Below are positions 43,374 through 52,631 of a DNA stretch of 64,000 bases, piece after piece. Positions within the stretch are counted from its first letter, which is position 1. Every line of letters begins with the position of its first letter. The notes below the pieces were generated by a model that ran no database searches, was not told the DNA's origin, and saw only the letters and a program-made list of their open reading frames with translations. Source of the stretch: Chelatococcus sp. YT9 (lineage in GTDB: Bacteria; Pseudomonadota; Alphaproteobacteria; Rhizobiales; Beijerinckiaceae); contig NZ_JAHBRW010000001.1 in the NCBI RefSeq assembly GCF_018398315.1, positions 864,001 to 928,000 on the forward strand, in the 5' to 3' direction. The translations under genes and the position numbers were made by a program.

Positions 43374-43438
43374 AACGATCCCTCCGCGAACGGCGGCCGG
43401 TATGATCGATAAGCGCTCGTGAAACGATCGAACGATCG
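43374..43438. repeat. clustered AACGATC repeats between galU and galE
   Basis: AACGATC at 43374-43380, and tandem AACGATCG at 43423-43430 and 43431-43438, plus GATCGAT at 43404-43410. They lie just upstream of the galU coding region in the divergent promoter region. Possible binding sites for a regulator of surface-glycan synthesis. Confidence 0.3.
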
Positions 43439-43592
43439 ATATACAAAAATATATTTCGCAATTGCACAAGAGCATGACAGACGTGTTAGCTATGATGCGC
43501 AACTTGGGGAGGGCGGGATGGCCATTCCGCCTTCTTTCCCGGACCATTTATTGCTAGAGAACGGCCCCGGGCTGTTCAAGAGGAACATCGGC

Positions 43593-44582
43593 ATGAGCGT
43601 TCTCGTCACCGGCGGGGCAGGCTACATCGGAAGCCATATGGTCTTGGCTCTTCGCGATCAGGGGGACGAGGTCGTCGTCCTGGACAACTTGTCGACGGGG
43701 TTTCGTTGGGCGCTCCCTGAAGATGTGCCCCTCGTGGTTGGCGACGTCGCGGACGATGCTCTTCTCGACAAAACGATCAAGGACTATGGCGTCACAGCCA
43801 TCGCCCATTTCGCGGCCAGGATCGTTGTGCCCGAATCGGTTGCAGATCCTCTGGGCTATTATTTGGGCAACACCGCCAAGACCCGCAGCCTTCTCGCCTC
43901 GGCCGTGCGCAACGGCGTGGAAAGCTTCATTTTTTCATCCACGGCGGCGGTCTACGGCAACCCTCCGGTCATGCCAGTCCCAGAGGACGTGCCCCTCGAG
44001 CCGGTCTCGCCCTACGGACGGTCCAAGCTGATGAGCGAGTGGATGCTGCAGGACACAGCGTTCGCCCATGGGCTCAAATATGTCGTGCTGCGCTATTTCA
44101 ACGTGGCAGGTGCTGATCCAGGAGGCCGTACCGGCCAATCGACGCCCGCAGCGACTCACCTGATCAAGGTCGCGTGCCAGGCGGCGCTTGGGCTGCGTCC
44201 GCAGCTTGAGGTCTTTGGAACAGACTATGACACGCCGGACGGCTCGTGCCTGCGCGACTATATCCAAGTGAGCGATCTGGCGCAGGCGCATGTCGCCGCA
44301 TTGGATCATCTGCGTGCCGGCGGGGATAATCTCACGTTGAACTGCGGATACGGGCGCGGATATTCCGTCCTGGAGGTCGTGGAAGCGGTCAAACGCGTGA
44401 GCGGCGTGGATATCCCGGTGGTTCTCAGCCCGCGCCGCGCCGGCGATCCTGCCGCGATCGTCGCTGAGGTCGCGAAGATAAAGTCGACGCTCGACTGGAA
44501 CCCTCAATTCCAGAACCTCGACATGATTGTCTCGCAGGCACTCGCATGGGAAAAAGGCTTGGCAGACCGCGCGGAAAACTGA
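43593..44582 (+). CDS. galE: UDP-glucose 4-epimerase
   Basis: A 329-residue extended SDR: SVLVTGGAGYIGSHMV at the N-terminus, FSSTAAVYGNP with the catalytic serine, and PYGRSKLMSEWML with the Tyr-Lys pair, then YFNVAGADPGG. It interconverts UDP-glucose and UDP-galactose. The ATG at 43593 has AGAGGA upstream. The longer open frame lacks any relation to the family. It pairs functionally with the divergent galU and feeds the glycan cluster downstream. Confidence 0.93.
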   Translation: MSVLVTGGAGYIGSHMVLALRDQGDEVVVLDNLSTGFRWALPEDVPLVVGDVADDALLDKTIKDYGVTAIAHFAARIVVPESVADPLGYYLGNTAKTRSLLASAVRNGVESFIFSSTAAVYGNPPVMPVPEDVPLEPVSPYGRSKLMSEWMLQDTAFAHGLKYVVLRYFNVAGADPGGRTGQSTPAATHLIKVACQAALGLRPQLEVFGTDYDTPDGSCLRDYIQVSDLAQAHVAALDHLRAGGDNLTLNCGYGRGYSVLEVVEAVKRVSGVDIPVVLSPRRAGDPAAIVAEVAKIKSTLDWNPQFQNLDMIVSQALAWEKGLADRAEN

Positions 44583-45183
44583 CCTGCGCGTGCCGCGGAA
44601 GCCGGGACCTTTCCGCTGGCTCCGCCCGCAGGCCCGCCAACGGTCGGTGAAGACCGCCTGATCAGCGGCCGCTGGAGGCGGTGCTTGACATGAATGGCGC
44701 AAATTGTTGCTGCAGCGCAACAATGGCGCATTCCCCAACCCGGGAAATGGTAGCTAAATACTACCTCGCCGTTGGGTTTTATCAAAATAATCAACGGGTT
44801 GGACTTCCCGACGCTGCAGAATGCGGCTATGACTCAAACGAATCTATAATCGGTTCGTATTGTCTGAGCATGAGCCGGATTTCCGGGATATGGTCCGGCG
44901 AAGTTTCGCACGCTGTCATACGCATGTTTCATCTTTAGGCCCCAATGACCAGTCAATGATCGCTGATCGCAAGACGTGAGATTGGAGCGAAGCTTGGCTT
45001 TTGTTTCTGCTGGCACGCTTTTTGTGCAGGGACAGGCTCCACTTGTGGTCAATAGCCTCGGCGGAGGCTGTGCCCGCGGCGTGTGTGCTTGGGGAATGTA
45101 TCGTGCGGCCGTGATGAGGGCTGGTAGGGTTCCATGACGGATATCAGGGCCGCGCAATGGTGTTTGGCGACGAAGGAATCCGA
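44583..45183. other. 601-base regulatory region upstream of the surface-glycan operon
   Basis: No gene supported. It contains a TTGACA at 44685-44690, the palindrome with flanking direct repeats at 44693-44730, a second inverted repeat (GGTAG/CTACC, 44749-44765), and an AT-rich stretch near 44775-44800. The length and density of symmetric elements suggest a regulated promoter for the plus-strand genes from 45184 to 51686. Confidence 0.6.
44693..44730. promoter_or_regulatory. palindrome with flanking direct repeats
   Basis: ATTGTTGC (44703-44710) and GCAACAAT (44717-44724) form a perfect 8-base inverted repeat with a 6-base centre. AATGGCGCA occurs on both sides, at 44693-44701 and 44722-44730. 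It has no T tract, so it is a better operator than terminator, and it would overlap the -10 region of a promoter using the TTGACA at 44685. Confidence 0.4.
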
Positions 45184-46737
45184 ATGAGCAGTCTGATGGA
45201 AGGTCAATCGCAAGCCGTGTCAACCGCCGAAGCGGGCGATACGACAACATCACCGAACCGTTCGGACACTGTTTCCAGTAATCAGCACCCGTCCCTCTCG
45301 GGCCTCGCCCACGTCGAAAGCGTAACCGATGAGCGTTTGCGCGGCTGGGTGCACAACGATGCAGCAGATCTCCTGAACGAGGGTCTGCGCGTTTCCATCG
45401 ACGGCACGCCATTCGCCAATATCGCCCCGCAGGGACTGAAGACAGCACCCGGCGTTGCTCGCTACGCCAACAAGAAAATTTTTGAGCTCAGGCTGCCACG
45501 CGTGCCGGAATCAGCGCCACGCCGCCTGATCGATGTCGCGTTTGCCAAGAATGGCCAGGCGCTTCCCAATAGCTCACGCCATCCGCTGCCGTTGCGCCGC
45601 CCGGCCAAGGCGCTGGTCATGATTCCCGCCGGTGCGCGCTACGAACATGACAAGATCAAGCTGCATCGCTGGCCGATCGAACGGGTGATCGACACCTATT
45701 CGAACATCGGCGATCTGATGGTCTATGATTCCACTCTTAAACTCCTCGCCTTCGAGGACGTGGAAGTCGCCAATATCATCGACTTCTCCGACAAGGACGT
45801 CGATCGCTACAATGCCGAGTTCGATTTCGTGTTCCTGCGCGGCTCGAATTTCATCCACGAGTTCATGCAATGGGAACGTGCCGGCGAACTGATCTCGCGC
45901 TTGCGTATTCCTGTCTATGCGATCGGCGTTGGGGCCCAGGCGGAATCAAATCGCCGCATCGACTTGCCGCCTGAGGCTCTGCGCGTCTGGTCCGGGATCG
46001 CCGACCACTGTGCCCAGATCGGGGTTCGCGGCGCCTTCTCGGCTCAGGTGCTCGCCGACAACGGCATTAAGAATGTCGAGGTGGTTGGCTGCCCGTCCAT
46101 GTTCCGCGCGCGCGACGAGAAGCTGAAGCTCCGGGTCAAGGAGGCCTATGATATCCGCAAGATCGCGTTCAGTCTGCGCCGCGAGACGGGCAAGGGCTAT
46201 GCGCGCAACATCGAGGAATATCTGCGCATCCAGCGGGACTTCATGCTGCGGCTCGACAAGGAGAGCAACCTCACGGTGACTCTGCATGGTGAGCGGGAGG
46301 AAAAAGCCTTCTTCTTCCGTCATCCCGAACGCATCGAGACCGCGGTGAACACCCTGCGCGGCAACGGATGGCTGACCGGCCCGAACGAGGCACAGATTCT
46401 CAAGATCTACGAGAACCAGCTGTTCTTCAACCGCTCAGTAGAGCAATACGATGAGTTCATTCGGACGATGGACCTTGCGATCGGCTATCGCGTTCACGGT
46501 ATCCTGCCTGCGATGGCAAGCGGTGTGCCCGGCGTGCTGGTCGACTATGACGAACGCAGCAAGGAACTCGCCGAGACGCATTGTATCCCGCTGATCTCGG
46601 AGGAAGAGGTCGCAACGGCTTCATGGCGCGACATCTACAAGCCGGAACTGTTCGACAAGTTCCAGAAGGCATTCCCGCAGAGATACCGGACAATGCGTGA
46701 ATTCCTCAACCGCAACAGCGTGCCACATCGTCTTTAG
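45184..46737 (+). CDS. polysaccharide pyruvyl transferase family protein with N-terminal accessory module
   Basis: A 517-residue protein. Residues about 43-130 form a beta-rich module containing RLRGWVHNDA and LRVSIDGTPFANI that recurs in the next genes. The rest, from ALVMIPAGARYEHDKIK onward, is a pyruvyl transferase-like two-domain fold with FVFLRGSNFI, YAIGVGAQAE, IGVRGAFSAQVL and IGYRVHGILPAMASGVPGVL. Family members add pyruvate ketals to sugars of surface polysaccharides. The ATG at 45184 has AAGGA upstream; ATG 45157 is in frame. It is the first gene of the plus-strand glycan operon. Confidence 0.85.
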   Translation: MSSLMEGQSQAVSTAEAGDTTTSPNRSDTVSSNQHPSLSGLAHVESVTDERLRGWVHNDAADLLNEGLRVSIDGTPFANIAPQGLKTAPGVARYANKKIFELRLPRVPESAPRRLIDVAFAKNGQALPNSSRHPLPLRRPAKALVMIPAGARYEHDKIKLHRWPIERVIDTYSNIGDLMVYDSTLKLLAFEDVEVANIIDFSDKDVDRYNAEFDFVFLRGSNFIHEFMQWERAGELISRLRIPVYAIGVGAQAESNRRIDLPPEALRVWSGIADHCAQIGVRGAFSAQVLADNGIKNVEVVGCPSMFRARDEKLKLRVKEAYDIRKIAFSLRRETGKGYARNIEEYLRIQRDFMLRLDKESNLTVTLHGEREEKAFFFRHPERIETAVNTLRGNGWLTGPNEAQILKIYENQLFFNRSVEQYDEFIRTMDLAIGYRVHGILPAMASGVPGVLVDYDERSKELAETHCIPLISEEEVATASWRDIYKPELFDKFQKAFPQRYRTMREFLNRNSVPHRL

Positions 46738-46986
46738 ACATGCGACACGAGAGGGGCAGTCGGTCCGAACGAGGTTGCAGCCACGATGTCGCACCGCCTT
46801 CTCCGCGTAAAAGCGTGCAGCCGAGCTGGTTGGCAGCTCAATTGCTTGGTTGCCGCATGGCATTTCCTGTGAGTGGACACCGAAAGCCGTGAATGGCTTG
46901 AAATGTCCGAGCTGTGTTCCGAAAATCCGGCCCTTCATCGGGCCTGATGGCCGGTACGCCAAGTCTAGAAGAGTAAGGCAGGCTTC

Positions 46987-49449
46987 ATGACGCGCGCCAC
47001 CACCGATGAGAAGCTGTCCAAGCGATCGCTTCCCGAGAATGGAGACGATGCGGCGACGACTACAGTTCCACCGGCCAACGCTGTCATATCCATGAAGGAG
47101 CGGCGGCCCACGGCCAGCCGCTCGTCACGGCGCAAGACATCCGCTCCCGCACAAGCGGCCTCTGATGGCGACGCGCTTGCCGGAAATTCTTCAGCGCCCG
47201 ATGAGGAGAGGGTGGCCGCGTCCGCAGCGACGCCGCCGCAGCTGGAGGCGGCAAGCGGGGAGGAGGCCGCTTCGGTGGAGGCCCTGCCGGCGACGGCTGC
47301 TGCTTCACCGGACGTAGAGGTCCGGGATCCCGAGCCGCCGGACGGGCAGCTGGTTACAGAATCGCCCAGCGGTCCGAGTGGCGGCCGGGCAGCGGAAGCA
47401 CCAGGGGACGCCGTACAGCGAGCGCCGGGCTCTTCCATCCGTGGGCGCATTGACCTTGTCAGTGCTGATCAGGGTATCATCGGATGGGTTTTCAACCTTG
47501 AGCAGCCAGCGCTCCGCCTGAAGGTCCAGCTGATTGCCGGCAACACGGTTCTCGCGGAGACGGAGGTGAACCAGTTTCGCTCCGATCTCGGCTATTCGCA
47601 TGATCCCGAGTTCATGCCTGGCTTCCGATTTGGCCCGGAGACCTTCTACAACTGTTTCCGTGTCCCTCCGAGCAATCGTGGGCAGCGGCTGATGATCCGC
47701 GTGACCGGCACGGCGTTCGGCCTCGGCGGCGCCGAGATGCCGACGGTGACCGAAGCGCTCGAGCTCGCCGAGGAGGTCGCGCGGCACGCCGAAGCCACCA
47801 CGCAGACCGGCCAGTTTTCTGATCTCGCGTCCGATCTGATGCGATTGCGCGGCGAAGCCGAGCCGTTATGCCGCATTCCTTTCCGGCCCCTCCCTGGCGC
47901 TGAGCGCGGTTTCGTCGAGGCGATTTGCCCCCTGTCCGATGATCTCGTCATCGTCAGCGGCTGGGCCATGGAAGGCGAACCGCTCAACTTCTGCGGCGTG
48001 ATCGTGGACGGCCAAAAATATCCCGCCGGCCTTTTCGTCGCGACCTATCCGCGGGATGACCTGCCGGACGGGGCTCTGGCCTTCTTCGGCATTGCATCCA
48101 CGCGCTGGCGTCCAAGCGCGCCGATGGCGGACTTCTTTCTCTACCGCGGCTTCGAGAACCCGGTCTTCCTGCGCAGCGTGAAGCCGCTTCACGCGCTCTC
48201 CGAAAAGGATGCGCTCGCACGGCTCCATGAGCTCAGAGCGCATTCAGACGATCGCCGCCTGCGGCAGATCGAGCGCCTCATCGAGCTGTCCGGCAACTGG
48301 GTTCCATCCGGCAAATCCGTCGCCCAGGGCGGAGTAGCCCTGTCCATCGACCGCGCTATCGTTCTCGAGGACTTCGGCGTCTTTGTCGAGGGCTGGCTCC
48401 TCAGCCCTTACAAGCGCATCGAGGATGTCATCATGAAGCTGGGAGACAATCTCCTGCATCTCGATGGCTCCTCACGCTACAGCAAGCCGCGACCTGACCT
48501 GCAGGCAGCCTTTCCCCGGATGGACGACCTCTTCGACCAAGCCGGCTTCGTCGGCATCTTTCGAGGTCAGGTCAGCGACGGAGACCTCTTCAACCCAATG
48601 TTGAAAATCGTCTTCGCGGACGGAAGTTCTGTGGTTCAGGTTCTTGATGCGAGCATTTTCCGCTCCTGTCTCGACAGCCGCCCGCTGGCACAGGTAGCGA
48701 TGCTCTATCCGAGCCTGCCGGTTGAACCCTTCTTCGACCAGTTCGTCGCAGCCTTTCGCCGCCAAGTGCTCACGCTCTCGCGGCGGACCGACAATCTCAT
48801 CGTCCAGAAGGCTCGGCGCCTGGTAGTCGTCGTCTTGCCGAAAGAAGCGAGCGACGTCCTGCTGGTGCTGGAGGAGCTTGCCGACGAAATGAGCAACGTG
48901 GCGAGCGATGTTGGCGTCGCTTTGATCACGGGACCGGCACATGACCGGCCACGCGTGCTGGGGCTCGCCAATGACCTTCGCCTCAAGCTGCGCAGGCCGG
49001 TGTCTCTGTTCCGCGTGGCCAATACCAATTTTGCGCTCTATTCACTCACAGGGATCCTGCAGCAGCTGGAATGCGACTGGTTCACCTTTGTGGGTCCAGA
49101 CATGCTGCCGACCTCCTGGGGTTGGAGCTGCGTCGAATCCGCCCATGCCGAGGACGATCGGACGCTGCAGTTTTTCGCAAGCGAGGATGCGCTCGAAGGT
49201 CACCCGCTCGAGGGCGCGAGCGTGGATTGTTTCGCCTGGTCGACCCAGGCGTTCCGGGAATGGATGCTGGGAGCGCCCGCCTTCCTCAACGGGACGTACG
49301 AGGACAATGGACTCGCCGAATTGGAAGATCACGTCCTGCACAAGGGGGCTGTGCGACGCCTGAGAAGCCAGCCTTCATCCATGGTCATCGAGACCTTCAA
49401 CGAAGCCGTGCGGCGCCGCTATGTCGTCAGCCGGCCAAGATATGCGTGA
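46987..49449 (+). CDS. 820-residue multidomain protein of the surface-glycan cluster (unknown; GT-like C-terminus)
   Basis: Residues 1-150 are low-complexity, rich in Ala, Pro, Glu and Ser, probably disordered. Three copies of a beta-rich module follow: about 152-245 (IIGWVFNLEQ), 308-400 (VIVSGWAMEG) and 455-550 (VFVEGWLLSP), each with the pattern of hydrophobic residues then GW. Residues about 615-820 resemble a GT-A glycosyltransferase, with LECDWFTFVGPDMLPTSWGW where a DxD-type motif would be expected and a terminal acceptor-like region, but no clear DxD. No signal peptide or membrane helix. It may be a glycosyltransferase or a scaffold for the polymer machinery. I do not recognise a named family. 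Confidence 0.7.
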   Translation: MTRATTDEKLSKRSLPENGDDAATTTVPPANAVISMKERRPTASRSSRRKTSAPAQAASDGDALAGNSSAPDEERVAASAATPPQLEAASGEEAASVEALPATAAASPDVEVRDPEPPDGQLVTESPSGPSGGRAAEAPGDAVQRAPGSSIRGRIDLVSADQGIIGWVFNLEQPALRLKVQLIAGNTVLAETEVNQFRSDLGYSHDPEFMPGFRFGPETFYNCFRVPPSNRGQRLMIRVTGTAFGLGGAEMPTVTEALELAEEVARHAEATTQTGQFSDLASDLMRLRGEAEPLCRIPFRPLPGAERGFVEAICPLSDDLVIVSGWAMEGEPLNFCGVIVDGQKYPAGLFVATYPRDDLPDGALAFFGIASTRWRPSAPMADFFLYRGFENPVFLRSVKPLHALSEKDALARLHELRAHSDDRRLRQIERLIELSGNWVPSGKSVAQGGVALSIDRAIVLEDFGVFVEGWLLSPYKRIEDVIMKLGDNLLHLDGSSRYSKPRPDLQAAFPRMDDLFDQAGFVGIFRGQVSDGDLFNPMLKIVFADGSSVVQVLDASIFRSCLDSRPLAQVAMLYPSLPVEPFFDQFVAAFRRQVLTLSRRTDNLIVQKARRLVVVVLPKEASDVLLVLEELADEMSNVASDVGVALITGPAHDRPRVLGLANDLRLKLRRPVSLFRVANTNFALYSLTGILQQLECDWFTFVGPDMLPTSWGWSCVESAHAEDDRTLQFFASEDALEGHPLEGASVDCFAWSTQAFREWMLGAPAFLNGTYEDNGLAELEDHVLHKGAVRRLRSQPSSMVIETFNEAVRRRYVVSRPRYA

Positions 49450-49456
49450 GACGGCG

Positions 49457-50725
49457 ATGGGCCCTCAAAAGAATCGCATCGCGATCATCTCCCATACCCA
49501 CCCTTCCGTCAGCAAGGGCGGTGCAGAGATCAGCGCCTATACCCTATTTCTGGGATTGCAGAAGCTTGGTCTCGACCCCTATTTCATCGCGGCCTGCCCG
49601 CGCGACCAGAAGTCGAGGCTCGAGTTCAACTCGCCCATGGAGCGGGTCATCTTCTATGACCCTGCCTATTACGATCATTTCTACCACATCGCGCCAAAGC
49701 ACGTTGCCGACGAGCTGGCCTTCACGTTGGACGAGTTGGGTGTCGGCATAGCCAATTTCCACCATTTCATGAACTTCGGCTTGAACGGGATCCGCACGGT
49801 TTCGGGGAAAACCCCTCGCACCGTGGTGACGCTCCACGAATTTCTCGCGATCTGTCACCACCATGGCCAGATGGTCACGCGGCCGCACCGGCGGCTGTGC
49901 GACAGCTCAAGCGCTTCCAAATGTGTTCGCTGCTTTCCAGAGCACGAGCGCGGACAGTTCCAGTACCGGCAGGACTTCTTCATGAAGGCCTTCTCACGCG
50001 TCTCGAGCTTCATCTCGCCGAGCAACTTCCTTGCCGACCGGTTCGTGGCCTGGGGATTGCCCGCGGAGAGGATACGCGTCATCGAGAACGGGCTGGCCGA
50101 CAAGCCGCACCGCATTCCCAGCCGGCCGAAGGATCCGTCGGAGCCTTGGGTTTTTGGCTATTTCGGGCAGATCAATCCCTTCAAGGGCGTCGACGTCATT
50201 CTGGACGCCGCGGAGTTTATCCGCGCTAAGCCGCAGCTTGCGCGCCGCGTTATCATCCGCATCCATGGCAATATCATCGGCCAGGCGCAGGAATTCATCG
50301 ACAAGTTCGAGGCGGACGTTAAGCGCAATATAGCGCTTGAATATGCCGGGCCCTATGACAATACCCAAGTCATATCCTTGATGCGTGCGTGTGATTACGT
50401 CGTGATGGCGAGTCGGTGGTGGGAGAACTCTCCGGTTGTCATTCAGGAGGCCTATGCAGCCGGCCGGCCGGTGATTGCCTGCAACATCGGCGGCATGGCG
50501 GAGAAGGTAAAGCCTGGCGTTTCCGGCCTTCACTTCCAGGTCGGCAATCCGGCCAGTCTTGCGGAAGCCATCGAAACGGCCTGTGACCCACGTATCGCAG
50601 AACGTCTCCAGGTATCGGTGCCAGATCCATTCGACGCCCGACAGATGGCTGAGCACTATTTGCGCGTGTTCCGGGAGGTGCCGGTAAAGACCGCTCCGGC
50701 ACTCGCAGCCATCGGAGCGTCATGA
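49457..50725 (+). CDS. GT4-family glycosyltransferase
   Basis: A 422-residue GT-B glycosyltransferase. The N-terminal domain has SHTHPSVSKGGAEISAYTL for acceptor/phosphate contacts. The C-terminal domain has VFGYFGQINPFKGVDVIL and WWENSPVVIQEAYAAGRPVI, the E-x7-E nucleotide-sugar site. A Cys/His cluster (CHHHG, then C, then CVRC) near residues 130-160 may bind zinc. In-frame ATGs at 49421, 49442 and 49457 exist. The last avoids overlap with the upstream gene and leaves an 8-base gap. It probably adds a sugar to the glycan made by this cluster. Confidence 0.87.
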   Translation: MGPQKNRIAIISHTHPSVSKGGAEISAYTLFLGLQKLGLDPYFIAACPRDQKSRLEFNSPMERVIFYDPAYYDHFYHIAPKHVADELAFTLDELGVGIANFHHFMNFGLNGIRTVSGKTPRTVVTLHEFLAICHHHGQMVTRPHRRLCDSSSASKCVRCFPEHERGQFQYRQDFFMKAFSRVSSFISPSNFLADRFVAWGLPAERIRVIENGLADKPHRIPSRPKDPSEPWVFGYFGQINPFKGVDVILDAAEFIRAKPQLARRVIIRIHGNIIGQAQEFIDKFEADVKRNIALEYAGPYDNTQVISLMRACDYVVMASRWWENSPVVIQEAYAAGRPVIACNIGGMAEKVKPGVSGLHFQVGNPASLAEAIETACDPRIAERLQVSVPDPFDARQMAEHYLRVFREVPVKTAPALAAIGAS

Positions 50726-50810
50726 CGGCATGAAATATGCTTTTTGCCTGGCCGGGGGCCAAGGTGAAATGGGGGATCGAAAACCTTAACTCAAGCTAAG
50801 GACGCCTTTT

Positions 50811-51686
50811 ATGATCCGCGGATCGATCGAGTTTGTTACCATAGATAAGGTGGGTGGGTGGCTTTACACCGAACCGCTGAGTGCCAGGGACCGTACGGTA
50901 TTGGCCTTTCTTGACGACCGATGCATTGGCGCTGGCAAGGTTGAAATTTTTCGGCAGGATCTCGCTGACGCGGGCCTCGGTGACGGCCATCTCGGCTTTC
51001 ATTTCCCCATCACCGTCGACGACCCCGAGAGGCTTGCTGGCGTGGTTGTGCGCCTTGAAGGCAGCGATGCGTCTCTGATTCAGGCCAAGTCTCGCATTCA
51101 GGCCGTTGATCAAAAACCGGCCGTGGATGCAGAGGATATCGCGACCCGGCTTTCGTCGCTCAAATGGATGCTGACACGTGGCTGGCTGACGCAAGCTGAA
51201 TATGATTTTCTCAAGGCCACACTACAGTTCGGCGTCTACGAGCGCACCCTGGCCGTGCGCAAGAGCGAAGGCATAGCCAAGGAAGATCCCGCCGCCGTCG
51301 CCGCCGACCTGCTGTCCGTCTGGCATTTCAATGATACCGGCATGGAGAAGCAGCACGTCACCAGCGCCCAAGCTTTCGAGAGGCTTCTCCGCGCCCATCG
51401 CGCCCAGGGCAACAAGAGTGCAATGGTCGGGCTTTGGACAGAGCAGAAAGCCAACGTGCTCGTTGTTGAGGGATCCCACATTGGCGCGGTCCCGACCGAG
51501 CCGGGCCAGCCGGATGACGTCACCGGTGCGGTTAGCTATAGCATCCGTCCTGAACAGTTGCTGATGCTCGACGTTCGCTGCCAGTTCGCGTTTTCCGGGA
51601 TGTTTCCGAAGAAGGGCGTGACTGTCCTCGGTGCGCCGAGCGCAGCGTGGAGCGAATGGGGTGACGAGGAGGAAGAGGCAGCCTGA
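50811..51686 (+). CDS. protein of unknown function sharing the GW module
   Basis: A 291-residue soluble protein. Residues 1-85 (IDKVGGWLYTEPL, then VLAFLDDRCIGAGKVE) repeat the module seen in the two proteins upstream. Residues 125-190 are helical (LKWMLTRGWLTQAEYDFLKA). The C-terminal third (VLVVEGSHIGAVPTEPGQPD) is beta-rich and might be cupin-like. The tail is acidic (EWGDEEEEAA). No signal peptide. It ends the plus-strand operon and is followed by a strong terminator. Function unknown; a role in glycan assembly is inferred from location and shared module. Confidence 0.75.
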   Translation: MIRGSIEFVTIDKVGGWLYTEPLSARDRTVLAFLDDRCIGAGKVEIFRQDLADAGLGDGHLGFHFPITVDDPERLAGVVVRLEGSDASLIQAKSRIQAVDQKPAVDAEDIATRLSSLKWMLTRGWLTQAEYDFLKATLQFGVYERTLAVRKSEGIAKEDPAAVAADLLSVWHFNDTGMEKQHVTSAQAFERLLRAHRAQGNKSAMVGLWTEQKANVLVVEGSHIGAVPTEPGQPDDVTGAVSYSIRPEQLLMLDVRCQFAFSGMFPKKGVTVLGAPSAAWSEWGDEEEEAA

Positions 51687-51724
51687 GGCCACTTACTCCA
51701 TTGATCTGGCTTGAGTTTGAAATT

Positions 51725-51760
51725 GTCGGGCACAGTCTTCAGACTGGCCCGACTTTTTTT
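51725..51760 (+). terminator. terminator of the plus-strand glycan operon
   Basis: GTCGGG pairs with CCCGAC and inside it CAGTC with GACTG around a 4-base loop, followed by seven Ts. It lies 38 bases past the last gene and touches the stop codon of the convergent rmlA. Confidence 0.88.
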
Positions 51761-52631
51761 ATGGTTCAGCCCCCGTTAGGCCGTCGAGATAGGCGCCATA
51801 GCCGCTCTTTCGCAGTGGTCCCGCAAGCGCGCGCAGCTGCGCGGCATCAATGAAGCCTTGCTCATAGGCGATTTCCTCAGGCGCCGCGATCTTCTGCCCG
51901 GTGCGCTTTTCGATCGCCCGCACGAACTCACCCGCCTCCAGCATGCTGTCGTGGGTGCCGGTATCGAGCCAGGCATAGCCGCGGCCGAGGCGCTGTACAT
52001 GCAGCAGCCCCTCTCGCAAGTAGAACTGGTTCAGATCGGTAATTTCCAGTTCTCCACGGTTGGACGGCTTCAGTCCACGTGCAATGGAGGGAGCCCGGCC
52101 ATCATAGAAATACAAGCCCGTGACAGCCCATTCCGACTTTGGCTTGGCAGGCTTTTCTTCAATCGATAGCGCCCGCCCCTCTGAGTCGAACTCCACAACA
52201 CCATAACGTTCGGGATCAGCGACGTGGTAGGCAAAGACCGAAGCTCCAGTGCTCTTCTTGCGTGCATCGGCCATTTGTTGTGGGAGGTCATGACCATAGA
52301 AGATATTGTCGCCGAGGATCAGCGCCACATCTCCACCGCCGATGAAGCTCTCGGCAAGGATCAGGGCATGGGCGATACCGCGTGGTTCATCCTGCTCGAC
52401 AAAGCTGAGCGAAATCCCCCATTGCGAGCCGTCTCCCAGCAGGCGCTGGAAGAGTGGCAGGTCCTGCGGCGTCGAAATCAGGAGGATATCACGGATTCCG
52501 GCGAGCATCAGGACCGACAGCGGATAGTACACCATCGGCTTGTCGTAGATGGGCATGAGCTGCTTCGAGACGGCGAGTGTCGCCGGATAGAGCCGCGTGC
52601 CGCTTCCCCCAGCCAGAACAATTCCCTTCAT
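51759..52631 (-). CDS. rmlA: glucose-1-phosphate thymidylyltransferase
   Basis: A 290-residue nucleotidyltransferase: [20 protein letters not shown] at the N-terminus, [29 protein letters not shown] and [20 protein letters not shown]. It makes dTDP-glucose from dTTP and glucose 1-phosphate, the first step to dTDP-L-rhamnose. The ATG overlaps the rmlD stop by ATGA. It is the last gene of the rmlCBDA operon. Confidence 0.95.
   Translation of the reverse strand: MKGIVLAGGSGTRLYPATLAVSKQLMPIYDKPMVYYPLSVLMLAGIRDILLISTPQDLPLFQRLLGDGSQWGISLSFVEQDEPRGIAHALILAESFIGGGDVALILGDNIFYGHDLPQQMADARKKSTGASVFAYHVADPERYGVVEFDSEGRALSIEEKPAKPKSEWAVTGLYFYDGRAPSIARGLKPSNRGELEITDLNQFYLREGLLHVQRLGRGYAWLDTGTHDSMLEAGEFVRAIEKRTGQKIAAPEEIAYEQGFIDAAQLRALAGPLRKSGYGAYLDGLTGAEP

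Noticed and set aside
45010-45026. sigma-54-like promoter CTGGCACG...TTGTG upstream of the pyruvyl transferase gene
   Set aside because: The -24 part is perfect, but the -12 part reads TTGTG, so the essential GC is missing.
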